Shown: in pieces, positions 17,558-26,854 of the stretch
Layout: every line of letters starts with the position of its first letter
How positions within the stretch are numbered: the first letter of the stretch is position 1
Origin: Thermincola ferriacetica
GTDB lineage: Bacteria; Bacillota; Thermincolia; Thermincolales; Thermincolaceae
NCBI RefSeq assembly: GCF_001263415.1
Contig: NZ_LGTE01000002.1
Span: 186,001 to 250,000, forward strand
Reading direction: 5' to 3'
Length of the DNA: 64,000 nucleotides
Made by a program: the position numbers and the translations under genes
The notes under the pieces: model-generated
Told to the model about the DNA's origin: nothing
The model's database searches: none
What the model saw: only the letters and a program-made list of their open reading frames with translations

Positions 17558-18778
17558 TTATTGTAGATTGGTTACCCTTTCCATCGGACTTACGATATCG
17601 GTAATTCTTATCCCAAAATTCTCATCTATAACAACGACCTCTCCCTTAGCCAAAAGCTTGCCGTTTACCATCAGGTCAACAGGTTCACCGGCCAGTTTGT
17701 CCAGCTCGACAACAGAACCTGGCGCCAGGTTGAGGATTTCCCTTATAGTTTTCTTGGCTTTACCGAGTTCTACAGTAATTTGCAGGGGTACGTCCATGAT
17801 TAAATCGATAGTGGACGGAGTTTTTGGCTCAAAACCCATATTTAAGGGAGCAAATTGGGCCGGTTGCACTGGTACTGAATTGGCAGGCTTAACATTTCCC
17901 CCGCCGGTAAACCCTCCCAATTGGTATTGGGCATTACCGGTATCCTGTGCTATTGATTGAAGCGGTGCGTTTGGCTGTGAAGCTGCAGCCAACTGCTCCG
18001 TATATCCCGCATTGGTCGGGGTCTGAGTTTTGGCCGCAGCAGTTGCCGCCGCTTTTGCATGGGGAGCCTTCATATCATCCATCAATCTGCCCACCAGTTC
18101 CCTGGCAAAATCCAGAGGTATCAACTGCATCATTTCACTGTTTACCAGATCCTCAATGGTCATTTTAAAGGAAACCTTTACTATGGGTTCGTCAGGATTG
18201 GCCAGACGGCCCTTAAGTTCATCGGTGGCCAGATTGATCAAATCCACGGTAGGCGGCGAGATTTCCACCCTTTCCTTGATAATAGTGGAAAAAGCCGTTG
18301 AAGCAGAACCCATCATCTGGTTCATGGCTTCCGCTATGGCGCTTAAATGCATTTCTTCCAATTGAGCGGGCGGTGAAGTCCCATCACCCATCATCATTAA
18401 GTCCACGATTACACCGGCATCTCCGTCTTTGATGATCAAAACATTGGATCCCTTAATACCGGTCACATATTCCACATTCACCAACAAATACGGTAAAGGA
18501 TAATCGTGGCGTAACCTGGCCGGGGTAGTAATTTCCACAACCGGAGTGGTAATTTCTACTTTCTTACCGAGTAGTGTTGACAACGCTGTAGCTGCCGAAC
18601 CCATAACCATATTGGCAACTTCTCCCACAGCGTCTTTCTCCATATTGGTCAGTTCGTCACCGGTAGGTCCGGCGGCAGCTTGATGTGTTTCAGGTTCGCT
18701 GGCATTGATCGCTTCCTGAAAAGCATCTGACCTAAGCAAAGCATCTATTTCCTCTTGGGAGAGTACCCCGTCACTCAT
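17558..18778 (-). CDS. fliY: FliY motor-switch protein and CheY-P phosphatase
   Basis: FliY, 406 residues: an N-terminal CheY-binding peptide (LSQEEIDALLRSDAF), two CheC-like phosphatase motifs (GEVANMVMGSAATALS and IAEAMNQMMGSASTAFS, both with E-x2-N intact), a Gln/Pro/Ala-rich linker (about 235-310) and a C-terminal FliN/SpoA domain (ITVELGKAKKTIREIL). It forms part of the C-ring and dephosphorylates CheY-P. ATG at 18778 has GGAG nine bases upstream; it overlaps the fliM stop by 8 bases (ATGAGTGA). The in-frame ATG at 18787 lies against the ribosome-binding site. Confidence 0.95.
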   Translation of the reverse strand: MSDGVLSQEEIDALLRSDAFQEAINASEPETHQAAAGPTGDELTNMEKDAVGEVANMVMGSAATALSTLLGKKVEITTPVVEITTPARLRHDYPLPYLLVNVEYVTGIKGSNVLIIKDGDAGVIVDLMMMGDGTSPPAQLEEMHLSAIAEAMNQMMGSASTAFSTIIKERVEISPPTVDLINLATDELKGRLANPDEPIVKVSFKMTIEDLVNSEMMQLIPLDFARELVGRLMDDMKAPHAKAAATAAAKTQTPTNAGYTEQLAAASQPNAPLQSIAQDTGNAQYQLGGFTGGGNVKPANSVPVQPAQFAPLNMGFEPKTPSTIDLIMDVPLQITVELGKAKKTIREILNLAPGSVVELDKLAGEPVDLMVNGKLLAKGEVVVIDENFGIRITDIVSPMERVTNLQ

Positions 18779-19772
18779 TATCTTCATCTCCTTCCTTTAC
18801 AAGCCTGGTTATCTGTACAGCCAACCTGCTGCCAACCGTTCCAGGGCGTCCATAGAACTTTTTACGCTCGCCCACCATTATTTTCAATTCGTCAGTAGCC
18901 CTGTTATCAAGCTGGATTACATCTCCGGGCTGTAATTCGAGCAATTCACCCAACTTAATTGTGGTTTCACCCAAAACTGCGGATAGGGTGATTTTCGCTT
19001 TCTCCAACCTTCTCTGGGTACTTTGAATGTGCTCTGCGGTTACTGTTTTAGCTGTACCGGCAAACCAAAAATGCGCAGTCAATTTGCTGATTATTGGTTC
19101 CAACACAATAAACGGAATACAAAGGTTCATAATCCCTTCGGTTTCCCCGATGGTGGCATGGATGGAGATTAAGACCACCATTTCCGTGGGCGACACTATC
19201 TGAGTAAACAATGGGTTAGTCTCTATGACTTCCAGTTTCGGGTCAAATTCGATGATATTTTCCCACGCCTCTTTTAATATCTGCAAACAACGGATAATGA
19301 CCTTCTCAATGACGGTCCGCTCAATGTCGGTAAGGCCGCGCATTTTTTCGGGCGCCTGACCGGGACCGCCAAACAAGCGATCCAAAATGGTGAAGGTCAC
19401 ATTGGGGTTAACCTCCAAAATAGCATTACCCGCAAGGGGTTCCATCATAAAAATGTTTAAAAGCGTCGGATTGGGCAGTGAACGAATGAATTCATCATAA
19501 GTAATCTGTTCAACTGAATGAACGTTCATGGTGACAACAGTTCTTAAATGGGCGGACAGGAACGTTGACAGCAAACGGGCAAAGTTCTCGTGAATAGCCT
19601 GCAGGGTATGAATCTGTTCTTTGGAAAATTTGTTGGGCCTTTTAAAATCGTATACCCTGATTTTTTTGTGGTCTTCTTTTTTGCTCTGTGTTTCGGAAGA
19701 GCCGCCGACTTCGCCCGCAGACAGCGCGCCGAGCAGCGCATCAATTTCTTCCTGGGATAAAATCTCGCTCAC
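18771..19772 (-). CDS. fliM: FliM flagellar motor-switch protein
   Basis: FliM, 333 residues, C-ring protein that binds CheY-P. The N-terminal CheY-binding motif is LSQEEIDALLGAL; the middle domain carries ANPNVTF-type and DRLFGGPGQAP segments; the C-terminal SpoA domain is at about residues 250-325 (LSAVLGETTIKLGELLELQPGDVI). The start is GTG at 19772 with GGAGG upstream. It overlaps fliY by 8 bases. Confidence 0.97.
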   Translation of the reverse strand: MSEILSQEEIDALLGALSAGEVGGSSETQSKKEDHKKIRVYDFKRPNKFSKEQIHTLQAIHENFARLLSTFLSAHLRTVVTMNVHSVEQITYDEFIRSLPNPTLLNIFMMEPLAGNAILEVNPNVTFTILDRLFGGPGQAPEKMRGLTDIERTVIEKVIIRCLQILKEAWENIIEFDPKLEVIETNPLFTQIVSPTEMVVLISIHATIGETEGIMNLCIPFIVLEPIISKLTAHFWFAGTAKTVTAEHIQSTQRRLEKAKITLSAVLGETTIKLGELLELQPGDVIQLDNRATDELKIMVGERKKFYGRPGTVGSRLAVQITRLVKEGDEDNE

Positions 19773-19797
19773 TCAGTTCACCTCCTGTCGCCGCTGA

Positions 19798-20295
19798 CTA
19801 CTGAATAACAAAGTATGTAAAGTATATCTCATCGATATTTCCAGTAACCAGGAGTTCGTTGATATTTTTTTTCAACCTGTCAGCCAGCTTATCCATACTC
19901 TTGGGTTCATTTAACGCATCGGCTGATTGTTCCCGCAGCACCTTGTTGATGGTATTCTGGATAGCAGGTAACTTGTTGGTGATTTCCGTTTCCAGTTCTT
20001 TGTTGGCAAAGGAGAAAACGATTTTCACCTTAATATACCTGGACCCGCCGGCCAAATTAGTCAAATATTCACCGGCGTCAAAGGTGGTGCCAATGTTATC
20101 GGTTTTTATCTTGGCATTGGTGTTATAAGTAGACCCATGCTGCGGCGCGGATACGGCAGCAAAACGCGCCACCGCGAAGGATATCCCGGCCGCCAGAATG
20201 ATAATGGCAATACCGGCAATAATTAACTTGATGGTGCCGGCTGACGAGTTCTTGCCCTGCGGTTCCTGTTCCTCTTTTAAATCTTCTTCAGCCAT
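19798..20295 (-). CDS. fliL: FliL basal-body-associated protein
   Basis: FliL, 165 residues, one membrane segment (about residues 23-45) and an extracytoplasmic domain (YLTNLAGGSRYIKVKIVF, then LPAIQNTINKVLREQSADAL and the C-terminal DEIYFTYFVIQ typical of the family). FliL surrounds the stator and supports motor torque. It lies between flbD and fliM, as in Bacillus. Confidence 0.93.
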   Translation of the reverse strand: MAEEDLKEEQEPQGKNSSAGTIKLIIAGIAIIILAAGISFAVARFAAVSAPQHGSTYNTNAKIKTDNIGTTFDAGEYLTNLAGGSRYIKVKIVFSFANKELETEITNKLPAIQNTINKVLREQSADALNEPKSMDKLADRLKKNINELLVTGNIDEIYFTYFVIQ

Positions 20296-20328
20296 TTTCG
20301 TCCCCCCGATCTAACTATGGTTTCTTTC

Positions 20329-20592
20329 TTATTCTTTTGCTGTATCAGCATCTTCGCTCAGAATTTCAGGCAGCCATTCTTTTTTTTGTTCCGGGCCGCA
20401 AACTATAAACCTGGTGCCAATGGAACGCCGGTACTCGAGGACTTTTTCTATAACCTCATCGACAGTATCCTGCAGCACCAGTTTCCGGCCTGTGGAAAGA
20501 GTCAACACTGTATCAGGAGTGGCCTCCACAAATTCAATAAGTTCCGCGTTTACCACAATTTCCCTGCCGTTCATCCTGGTTACCTTAACCAT
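20329..20592 (-). CDS. flbD: FlbD family flagellar protein
   Basis: An 87-residue protein of the FlbD family (MVKVTRMNGREIVVNAELI, VEATPDTVLTLSTGRKLV, VDEVIEKVLEYRR). FlbD/YlzI proteins lie behind flgE in Firmicutes and spirochaetes; their biochemical role is not established. I chose ATG at 20592, with GAGG eight bases upstream, over the ATG at 20598. The tail (about residues 65-87) is longer than in many homologues. Confidence 0.9.
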   Translation of the reverse strand: MVKVTRMNGREIVVNAELIEFVEATPDTVLTLSTGRKLVLQDTVDEVIEKVLEYRRSIGTRFIVCGPEQKKEWLPEILSEDADTAKE

Positions 20593-20663
20593 CTCCATAA
20601 CCTCGCTTCCATATAGATTGGTTGGGGTAAGGGGTAACCCCTTACCCCAACCCTCCAGATGAA

Positions 20664-21905
20664 TTATCTCTTCAGGTTAACCAGTTCCTGGAGCATTTCG
20701 TCGGACACGGTAATTATGCGGGAATTGGCCTGAAAACCTCTCTGGGTAATAATCATATCGGTAAATTCCTGGGACAGGTCCACATTGGACATTTCCAACT
20801 GGCCGGGCGAGATATTACCCCGGCCGCCGGAGCCGGCAGCGCCAATTTGTGCATTACCGGAGTTGTTAGACTGAACGTATAAGTTTTCTCCAGCTTTCAT
20901 CAGACCTGCCGGGTTATTAAAGTTTGCCAGCGCTACTTGAGCCAAAGGTTTGGTTAAACCATTGGAAAATCTTCCGGTAATTATACCTGATTTATCGATG
21001 GCATATCCGTTTAAAACTCCTGAAGGATATCCGTCTTGACTATTCATGTCAGCATTGGATGAACCATTGAACTGAGTTAATTTTGTAAAGTCAATTTTAA
21101 CTGTTATTGGCGTACTCGCGCCCACAGAACCGTTTAAATTTAAGTTAAGTGTGGATGTGCCGGGAGCGGGGCTATTGTAAGTGCCATCAGGATTAAACGT
21201 AATAACATTATTTGTCAGTGTAAAACTGGTAATTCCCGATGGAAGTGTGCCCAAGTCAAAGGTCCATTCATTGGTATTACTTTTGGTAAAAGTTGCCGGT
21301 ATAGTGTATAAGTTCCCCAGCGAATCGTAAACCTCAATAGAAACATTCCGTACTGTACCTATTGCTGCACCGGCATCAAGATTATTTATGAAATCAATGT
21401 TGGCGGTCTGTTTAGGCTGGATAGACTGTCCTTTTGGAATGGTAATTCCCTGTATAGCTGTCGAGGTATCAATCTTGCCAGTATTATCTGCCAGCCACCC
21501 CTGTACTTTTAAACCGTTCGGGTATACTAAATTTCCCAGAGCATCAAAATCAAAATTGCCGGCCCTGGTGTAATACCTGTTCATGCCGTCTCCTACGATA
21601 AAGAACCCGTCTCCATCTACCATCATATCAGTAACCTTGCCGGTGGTTTCCGAACTGCCCTGGGTATGAATAGTATCTATGGTATTGATGGTCATACCGA
21701 GACCAACCTGCATGGGGTTGGTACCCCCCCTGGTAGTTGTCGGGGAAGAGGCGCCGCGGATATTCTGGCTCAACATATCCTGGAAAGTAACCCTGGATTT
21801 CTTATAGCCGATAGTATTAACATTGGCGATGTTATTGCCAATAACATCCATCCTGGTCTGGTGATTTCGCAATCCGGATACTCCGGCAAACATGGAACGC
21901 ATCAT
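20664..21905 (-). CDS. flgE: FlgE flagellar hook protein
   Basis: FlgE, 413 residues, builds the hook. The N-terminal rod/hook domain (MFAGVSGLRNHQTRMDVIGNN, NANVNTIGYKK-type) and the C-terminal domain (VDLSQEFTDMIITQRGFQAN) are present with a Thr/Asn-rich exposed middle (about 150-300). I chose ATG at 21905; GGAGG is 11 bases upstream, a slightly long spacing. A long spacer (107 bases) separates it from the preceding gene and contains a hairpin. Confidence 0.95.
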   Translation of the reverse strand: MMRSMFAGVSGLRNHQTRMDVIGNNIANVNTIGYKKSRVTFQDMLSQNIRGASSPTTTRGGTNPMQVGLGMTINTIDTIHTQGSSETTGKVTDMMVDGDGFFIVGDGMNRYYTRAGNFDFDALGNLVYPNGLKVQGWLADNTGKIDTSTAIQGITIPKGQSIQPKQTANIDFINNLDAGAAIGTVRNVSIEVYDSLGNLYTIPATFTKSNTNEWTFDLGTLPSGITSFTLTNNVITFNPDGTYNSPAPGTSTLNLNLNGSVGASTPITVKIDFTKLTQFNGSSNADMNSQDGYPSGVLNGYAIDKSGIITGRFSNGLTKPLAQVALANFNNPAGLMKAGENLYVQSNNSGNAQIGAAGSGGRGNISPGQLEMSNVDLSQEFTDMIITQRGFQANSRIITVSDEMLQELVNLKR

Positions 21906-21960
21906 AATGCAATCGACCTCCATATAAGCTATTCATTACTTAATTAGTCTGCACTTCACC

Positions 21961-21984
21961 GGCCGCCTCTGTCGTTCGGCGGCC
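21961..21984 (-). other. Hairpin in the spacer upstream of flgE
   Basis: A perfect 7-bp GC stem (GGCCGCC/GGCGGCC, loop 10 bases) lies in the 107-base spacer between the flg_new gene and flgE, the longest spacer inside the operon. No U-tract follows, so it is not a terminator. It may affect mRNA processing or stability; that is inference. Confidence 0.6.
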
Positions 21985-22012
21985 CAGGGCTTCCTCATAG
22001 AGGTCCGGCCCG

Positions 22013-22402
22013 TTAAACAATAACTGCACTGTCTATATTCGTAAAGACATTTTCCTTCATGCTGGCGTCATCCACGGCCGTAATGACTGTTCGGTTCGTC
22101 ACACTGACTATAAAAGCCATATTGTTCATCAAAACCAGCGAATCTCTTGCTCCCTTCTGAGCTGCCCGCTGAACCGCATCATTAAGCTTTTGCATATCGG
22201 CCGGACTTAGTTGAATATTCCTGGTGCTTAGCCGCTGCAGGGCATGCTGGGAAAACTTCACCGGCTCTTTGGCCATCTGCTGCAGCAGAATGTTTTGGAA
22301 GGACTGCGGCGCTTCAGCTCTGCCGCGCGGATCAGGCTGCTGTTTTTTGTGCGAAGGGTTGACAGGCAATATTGGTTGATTGAAGTACAATTTGTCTACC
22401 AC
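22013..22402 (-). CDS. Flagellar operon protein, TIGR02530 (flg_new) family
   Basis: A 129-residue protein with the family core FSQHALQRLSTRNIQLSPAD, DSLVLMNNMAFIVSVTNRTV and VFTNIDSAVIV. The family is found between flgD and flgE in Firmicute fla operons; the molecular role is not known. The start is GTG at 22402 with GGAGG upstream. Confidence 0.9.
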   Translation of the reverse strand: MVDKLYFNQPILPVNPSHKKQQPDPRGRAEAPQSFQNILLQQMAKEPVKFSQHALQRLSTRNIQLSPADMQKLNDAVQRAAQKGARDSLVLMNNMAFIVSVTNRTVITAVDDASMKENVFTNIDSAVIV

Positions 22403-22430
22403 TGTAATCCCTCCTTTTCAGCGCAAGTAA

Positions 22431-22871
22431 TTACGAGCCTAATACCATAGAAATATATCCCAGGCCAATTTCCTTGCCGTTTACAACTACCTTTGGTTCC
22501 CCATCAACTATCTTCATTGCCGTTACAAACCCGGTCAGCGGTTCATTCTGGTCGGGCAGCGTAGCCTCCACCTGTTTTCCTATTAGACCGATAGCCTGGC
22601 TGATAGTAGATTCCCTGAAAAGGGTTTCCTGAAATTGCGCTAATTTGGCAAAACCATCGCTCATATTGGTCATCTGTTCCAGGGCGCTGAACTGGGCCAT
22701 CTGGGCAATGAAGTCCTTGTTATCTGTGGGTTCCAATGGGTCCTGGTATTTTAACTGGGTCAACAGCAGTTTGAGAAAATCGTCTTTCCCCAGTACATTT
22801 TTTACCGTCCTGGATACCGCTTCCTGGTTCAGTGTTGAACCCGCATCAGATACATTATTTACTGTGGTCAT
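22431..22871 (-). CDS. flgD: FlgD hook-cap scaffolding protein
   Basis: FlgD, 146 residues, caps the growing hook and is then discarded. The conserved N-terminal region LGKDDFLKLLLTQLKYQDPL and AQMAQFSALEQM is intact. It is a short FlgD, with little of the C-terminal Ig-like domain of enteric proteins, as is common in Firmicutes. ATG at 22871 has AAAGGAGG upstream. Confidence 0.94.
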   Translation of the reverse strand: MTTVNNVSDAGSTLNQEAVSRTVKNVLGKDDFLKLLLTQLKYQDPLEPTDNKDFIAQMAQFSALEQMTNMSDGFAKLAQFQETLFRESTISQAIGLIGKQVEATLPDQNEPLTGFVTAMKIVDGEPKVVVNGKEIGLGYISMVLGS

Positions 22872-22887
22872 TCTTTACGCACCTCCT

Positions 22888-24381
22888 TTAAACGGTATAG
22901 TCAATGGTGTTGTCATCATACATTAAATAGGAGTTATCCAGAATACTGCCGGCCGGCCGGTCGGTTACAGAAGCAACATAGAATTTTCTGTGCCCCTGTT
23001 TTTGTTTCCATTGGGATTCCCTTTCAAACAAGTTGTATTCCCTTTCTGAATTCAGGGCAACTTCAAGCTGGTCTACCTTAATCCCCTGGTCGGTCAGGTT
23101 TTGCCGTAAATTCGCCAGGTTGGATTCCAGCAGTTCTTTCACCTGTTGCGTATCGGCGGTGAATTTTGCCGTGATCAGACCGTTCTCAACTGTAATCTTC
23201 ATCTGTAGTTTCCCCAGGGTTTCCGGTTTAAGTTGGATGGTAAATTCTGAGTGTCCCGGTATCTGAACCAACTTGGCCTTCTCGGCAATCATGTTCATGA
23301 GTGAATGGAAAACCTGTACGGCATCCTGTTGGCCGTTAAAGAATACCGGATTTGCAGCATACATGGAAAAATTATTCCCTGCCGCCTGGACAACCCATGT
23401 TTCACCCTGTATTCCACCGGCTAAATTTGCTTCAATATTTTTGATAAGTTTGTCAAAAATATTGGTAATCTTCCCTACCGAACGGCGCAGGTTGTCCAAA
23501 ACGATTTCCGGATTTTGGGGCACCGAATTATCAGGTTTTCCGGCATCTTCGGCAATCCCTTGCCCTGGATTGGCGATTAATCCTTTGATTTCTGCCCTCA
23601 GCAGGTTTCCGGTCTTATTGATTTCTTGCGGGGGCATACCTTCGGCATTAACTTTTTGCGCGGGTATGCCTTCAACTGGATCCTGCTGTTTTAGGTGTAA
23701 CCCTGCCAATAAAGCGCCTATTTGTTTTAGGTCTTTGGCGATGGCTGCAGTGTTTTCCCTGAACATACCGTCAAATTCCCGCAGGATATTGGCCATGCCA
23801 CCATCGGAATGAACAGCATTTTTACCAGTCCTGTTAACGATGGCCTGCAGTTCCCCATTCAGTGTTTTAATATGCCGCAACAAATTGGTTATTTCCCACC
23901 CCAGGTAGACAACCAACCTGCCCACATTGGTACCGGTATCGGCGCCACGGGAATATGCGTCAATGGCCTGATCTGCAATATTTAATTGATTGGCCGAAGG
24001 GAACAAGAAAACCAGCGTTTCTGCAATATCCCGGATAATATCCATTAGTTCATTTAATGTTTGTTTAAACTCGGCTGCATTGGGCACCTTATCAAATGAT
24101 ACTGCACATGCAATGCCGGCAGATTCCAACATTTTCAACAGCTCCATTATCGCATCGGTCAGTTTGTCTTTTGTCAATATAATTTCTCTGGTTTCAGGAT
24201 TTACCGGCACATCAGCAGAAACGGAAGTAATATCTCCGGCCTCTACCTGGCCCAACAGGTTTTGCAACAGCATGCCAAATCCGCCAGGCCCTTTGTTGCT
24301 CCGTACCTTATTCAGTTGACTGCCGATTCCACACCCGGCTCCATCGGTGGGATTAATCATAAAAGTTCCTACTGCTTGCAT
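22888..24381 (-). CDS. fliK: FliK hook-length control protein
   Basis: A 497-residue protein with a long weakly conserved N-terminal region and the FliK C-terminal domain at about residues 385-470 (IQLKPETLGKLQMKITVENGLITAKF, key P-E-LG-L-x-V/I; then LRQNLTDQGIKVDQLEV). FliK measures hook length and triggers the FlhB specificity switch. I chose ATG at 24381 (MQAVGTF), which has AAAGGAGG upstream; the earlier frame start lies inside that site. It is upstream of flgD, as in Bacillus. Confidence 0.9.
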   Translation of the reverse strand: MQAVGTFMINPTDGAGCGIGSQLNKVRSNKGPGGFGMLLQNLLGQVEAGDITSVSADVPVNPETREIILTKDKLTDAIMELLKMLESAGIACAVSFDKVPNAAEFKQTLNELMDIIRDIAETLVFLFPSANQLNIADQAIDAYSRGADTGTNVGRLVVYLGWEITNLLRHIKTLNGELQAIVNRTGKNAVHSDGGMANILREFDGMFRENTAAIAKDLKQIGALLAGLHLKQQDPVEGIPAQKVNAEGMPPQEINKTGNLLRAEIKGLIANPGQGIAEDAGKPDNSVPQNPEIVLDNLRRSVGKITNIFDKLIKNIEANLAGGIQGETWVVQAAGNNFSMYAANPVFFNGQQDAVQVFHSLMNMIAEKAKLVQIPGHSEFTIQLKPETLGKLQMKITVENGLITAKFTADTQQVKELLESNLANLRQNLTDQGIKVDQLEVALNSEREYNLFERESQWKQKQGHRKFYVASVTDRPAGSILDNSYLMYDDNTIDYTV

Positions 24382-24426
24382 TTTCTCACCTCCTTTCACG
24401 AGGGATAGCGAACAGTTTTACAACCT

Positions 24427-25047
24427 TTATTTGCGCATCTGATCCACAATACTTGCTGCCTTCTTGGGGTCCATGGCGCTCAATATGGCTGTAACCTGTT
24501 CGTCCTCTAAATTTAGCAGGATCCCTATCGTTACATCATCAGGCAGGTTGTTCATGATTTGGGCCGCTTTGTCCGGTTTCATTTCTGCATAATACCTGCC
24601 CAGGCTTTCGTAACTAAGGGTCTGCCCTTCCTGCTGGGATTTCCATTCCTGTAAGGAGTCTACCGTATTCTGCAAAGACTGTTTATCTTTTGCCAGTTTT
24701 TTATTTTTCTCCTCGGCAACAGCAAGTTTGTGTTTAATATCCTCTATTTCCCCTGATAACTGTCTTTTTTGTCTGTCGAGTTGCTCTTTCAGTTGCCTGT
24801 TTTCCATGCGCAACTGCTCATTTTCCAGTTGTAGCGGGGATTTTTCAGATTGCTTATTATTGTCATCAGCAATGTATTTTCCGACTACCGGTATCTTTTG
24901 GCCCATTTTCTGAACATTTAACACGCCGGTAAAGTCCAAAGCCCACAAGACTGCTGCAATAAATCCAAAAATCAGAGCAAGGAGGAACAGAATCAACAGT
25001 ATTTTTTTTAGTATGCGAAAGGGCTTACTGTGCAGAAACTTTGGCAT
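24427..25047 (-). CDS. ylxF: YlxF/MotE-like MgtE_N-domain protein
   Basis: A 206-residue protein with a basic start, one membrane segment (about residues 15-37), a coiled coil (about 70-135) and a C-terminal MgtE-N-like domain (LGRYYAEMKPDKAAQIMNNLP, ILSAMDPKKAASIVDQM). This matches YlxF/MotE proteins, coded between fliJ and fliK. MotE chaperones MotC in rhizobia; in Firmicutes the role is not settled. It is likely anchored in the membrane with the coiled coil outside or periplasm-like; orientation is not certain. Confidence 0.88.
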   Translation of the reverse strand: MPKFLHSKPFRILKKILLILFLLALIFGFIAAVLWALDFTGVLNVQKMGQKIPVVGKYIADDNNKQSEKSPLQLENEQLRMENRQLKEQLDRQKRQLSGEIEDIKHKLAVAEEKNKKLAKDKQSLQNTVDSLQEWKSQQEGQTLSYESLGRYYAEMKPDKAAQIMNNLPDDVTIGILLNLEDEQVTAILSAMDPKKAASIVDQMRK

Positions 25048-25062
25048 CTATATAAAGGCCTC

Positions 25063-25515
25063 CTAAATGGGATTATCTTTAAGTATGAACCTGTTCGTGG
25101 CCATCTCGTCAATCAGCTTCTGTTCTTCCAGAAGTACTTCTCTTATGTACCGGTGATAGTAGCGGGCTTTTATTTTCTCCATTACCTTACGTTCTCTCAT
25201 CACCGCGATTAATTGAGTTCTGACCCGATCCACCTCAGATCTTCTTTCTTCTACTTCAGCCTTCTGAATTTCAATTTTTTGTATAAGTACCGGAATAAAA
25301 TCTTGACATCTTTTCACGTCTTCCAGGTTCACAGTCTTTTTCTGGCTACGCCTGACCTGTTCTTGTACCCATTCCATCTGTTTATAAAAGCTGTTTAGCA
25401 CTTCCACACTGTTTTCGTAACTGCTTATAGCCCGTTGCAAAGCTTCCCTGGCCAGTTCTTCCTGTCGTAACTTAATATCAAGAGCCGTTTGCAGCCTGAA
25501 ATTAAAAGGTTTCAT
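25063..25515 (-). CDS. fliJ: FliJ flagellar export protein
   Basis: FliJ, 150 residues, almost entirely a long two-helix coiled coil (starting FNFRLQTALDIKLRQEELA). It fits into the FliI ATPase ring like the gamma subunit of F1 and helps deliver substrates to FlhA. It directly follows fliI, as expected. Confidence 0.92.
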   Translation of the reverse strand: MKPFNFRLQTALDIKLRQEELAREALQRAISSYENSVEVLNSFYKQMEWVQEQVRRSQKKTVNLEDVKRCQDFIPVLIQKIEIQKAEVEERRSEVDRVRTQLIAVMRERKVMEKIKARYYHRYIREVLLEEQKLIDEMATNRFILKDNPI

Positions 25516-25531
25516 GCCATATCATCCCTTT

Positions 25532-26854
25532 TCACGCTGTTTTTGCCATGCCTGTTATAGACAGCAACAACTCCAAGGCTTCATTAAAACTATATTGTTC
25601 CTTTACGTCCTGCTTTAGAAAATTTAAGGTATCATCCAGCTTTGATAATGCATAATCAATTTTGGGATTACTTCCCTTGTGATAGGCGCCTATATCAATT
25701 AGGTCTTTAGCATCCCGGTATGTAGCCAGGATGCTTTTTATTTCCTGAGCCGCTTTCCTATGTTCCTCGCTGACTATGTCCGGCATTACCCGGCTTACAC
25801 TGGCCAGTATATCTATGGCAGGATACTGGTTTTGCATGGCCAAATCCCTGGATAACACTATGTGCCCGTCAAGTATTCCCCGGACTGCATCAGCAATTGG
25901 TTCGTTATGGTCATCTCCGTCAACCAGGACCGTATACAATCCGGTAATTGTCCCGTGGCGGGAAGTACCTGACCTTTCCAACAGTTTAGGCAACATGGCA
26001 AAAACTGAAGGAGTATATCCCCTGGTAGCAGGTGGTTCACCCACCGCCAGACCGACCTCCCTTTGCGCCATGGCAAACCTAGTGACCGAATCCATCATCA
26101 GCATGACATCCTTGCCCTGGTCACGGAAATACTCGGCTATACTGGTGGCTACCAGCGCGCCCTTTAACCTGACCAATGCAGGTTGGTCCGAAGTAGCTAC
26201 AACCACAACAGACCGGCGCAATCCTTCTTCACCCAAATCTTTTTCCAGAAATTCTCTGACTTCACGACCTCGTTCGCCAATGAGGGCAATCACATTTATA
26301 TCGGCGGCAGTATTTCTGGCGATCATCCCCAATAAAGTACTCTTACCAACGCCACTACCTGAAAAAATGCCTACCCGCTGGCCTTTTCCGCAGGTCAGCA
26401 ATCCATCAACTGCTTTAACTCCTACTGATAATGGTTCGGTAATTCTCTTCCGTTCCAGGGGATTTGGCGGCGGTCCGCTTACCGGGTATTCTGTCTCCCA
26501 TTCTATTGGCCCCAGGCCGTCAATAGGATTGCCCAATCCATCAATTACCCGGCCGAGCATTTTATTGCTTACGCCAATTTTAAATGAATGCCCGGTGGCT
26601 ACAACTTCGCAACCCGGTCCGATACCGGTAAGGTCGCCCAAAGGCATGAGCAGTATCCTGTTTTCTTTAAAACCAACGACTTCTGCCTTTAACTTGCAAT
26701 CACCCACATTGGGGTATATGTAGCAAAGTTCTCCCAGATTAGCTGACGGACCCTGTGATTCCACTACCAAACCTATTATCCGCGTAACCTGCCCATTAAT
26801 TTTAATGGGGTCCAGATTAGCAAGAGCGGAAATATATTTATTTAAATCAACCAT
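25532..26854 (-). CDS. fliI: FliI flagellar export ATPase
   Basis: FliI, 440 residues, an F1-beta-like ATPase that energises flagellar export. Walker A is GIFSGSGVGKSTLLG (about residues 165-179), Walker B is VMLMMDSVTRFAMAQREV, and the family signature GEPPATRGYTPSVF is present. ATG at 26854 overlaps the fliH stop by 8 bases (ATGGTTGA), suggesting coupled synthesis with its regulator FliH. Confidence 0.97.
   Translation of the reverse strand: MVDLNKYISALANLDPIKINGQVTRIIGLVVESQGPSANLGELCYIYPNVGDCKLKAEVVGFKENRILLMPLGDLTGIGPGCEVVATGHSFKIGVSNKMLGRVIDGLGNPIDGLGPIEWETEYPVSGPPPNPLERKRITEPLSVGVKAVDGLLTCGKGQRVGIFSGSGVGKSTLLGMIARNTAADINVIALIGERGREVREFLEKDLGEEGLRRSVVVVATSDQPALVRLKGALVATSIAEYFRDQGKDVMLMMDSVTRFAMAQREVGLAVGEPPATRGYTPSVFAMLPKLLERSGTSRHGTITGLYTVLVDGDDHNEPIADAVRGILDGHIVLSRDLAMQNQYPAIDILASVSRVMPDIVSEEHRKAAQEIKSILATYRDAKDLIDIGAYHKGSNPKIDYALSKLDDTLNFLKQDVKEQYSFNEALELLLSITGMAKTA

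Noticed and set aside
25776-26723. Plus-strand open frame of 315 codons
   Set aside because: It lies entirely antisense to fliI, whose motifs are clear, and shows no family features or ribosome-binding site. It is a shadow frame.
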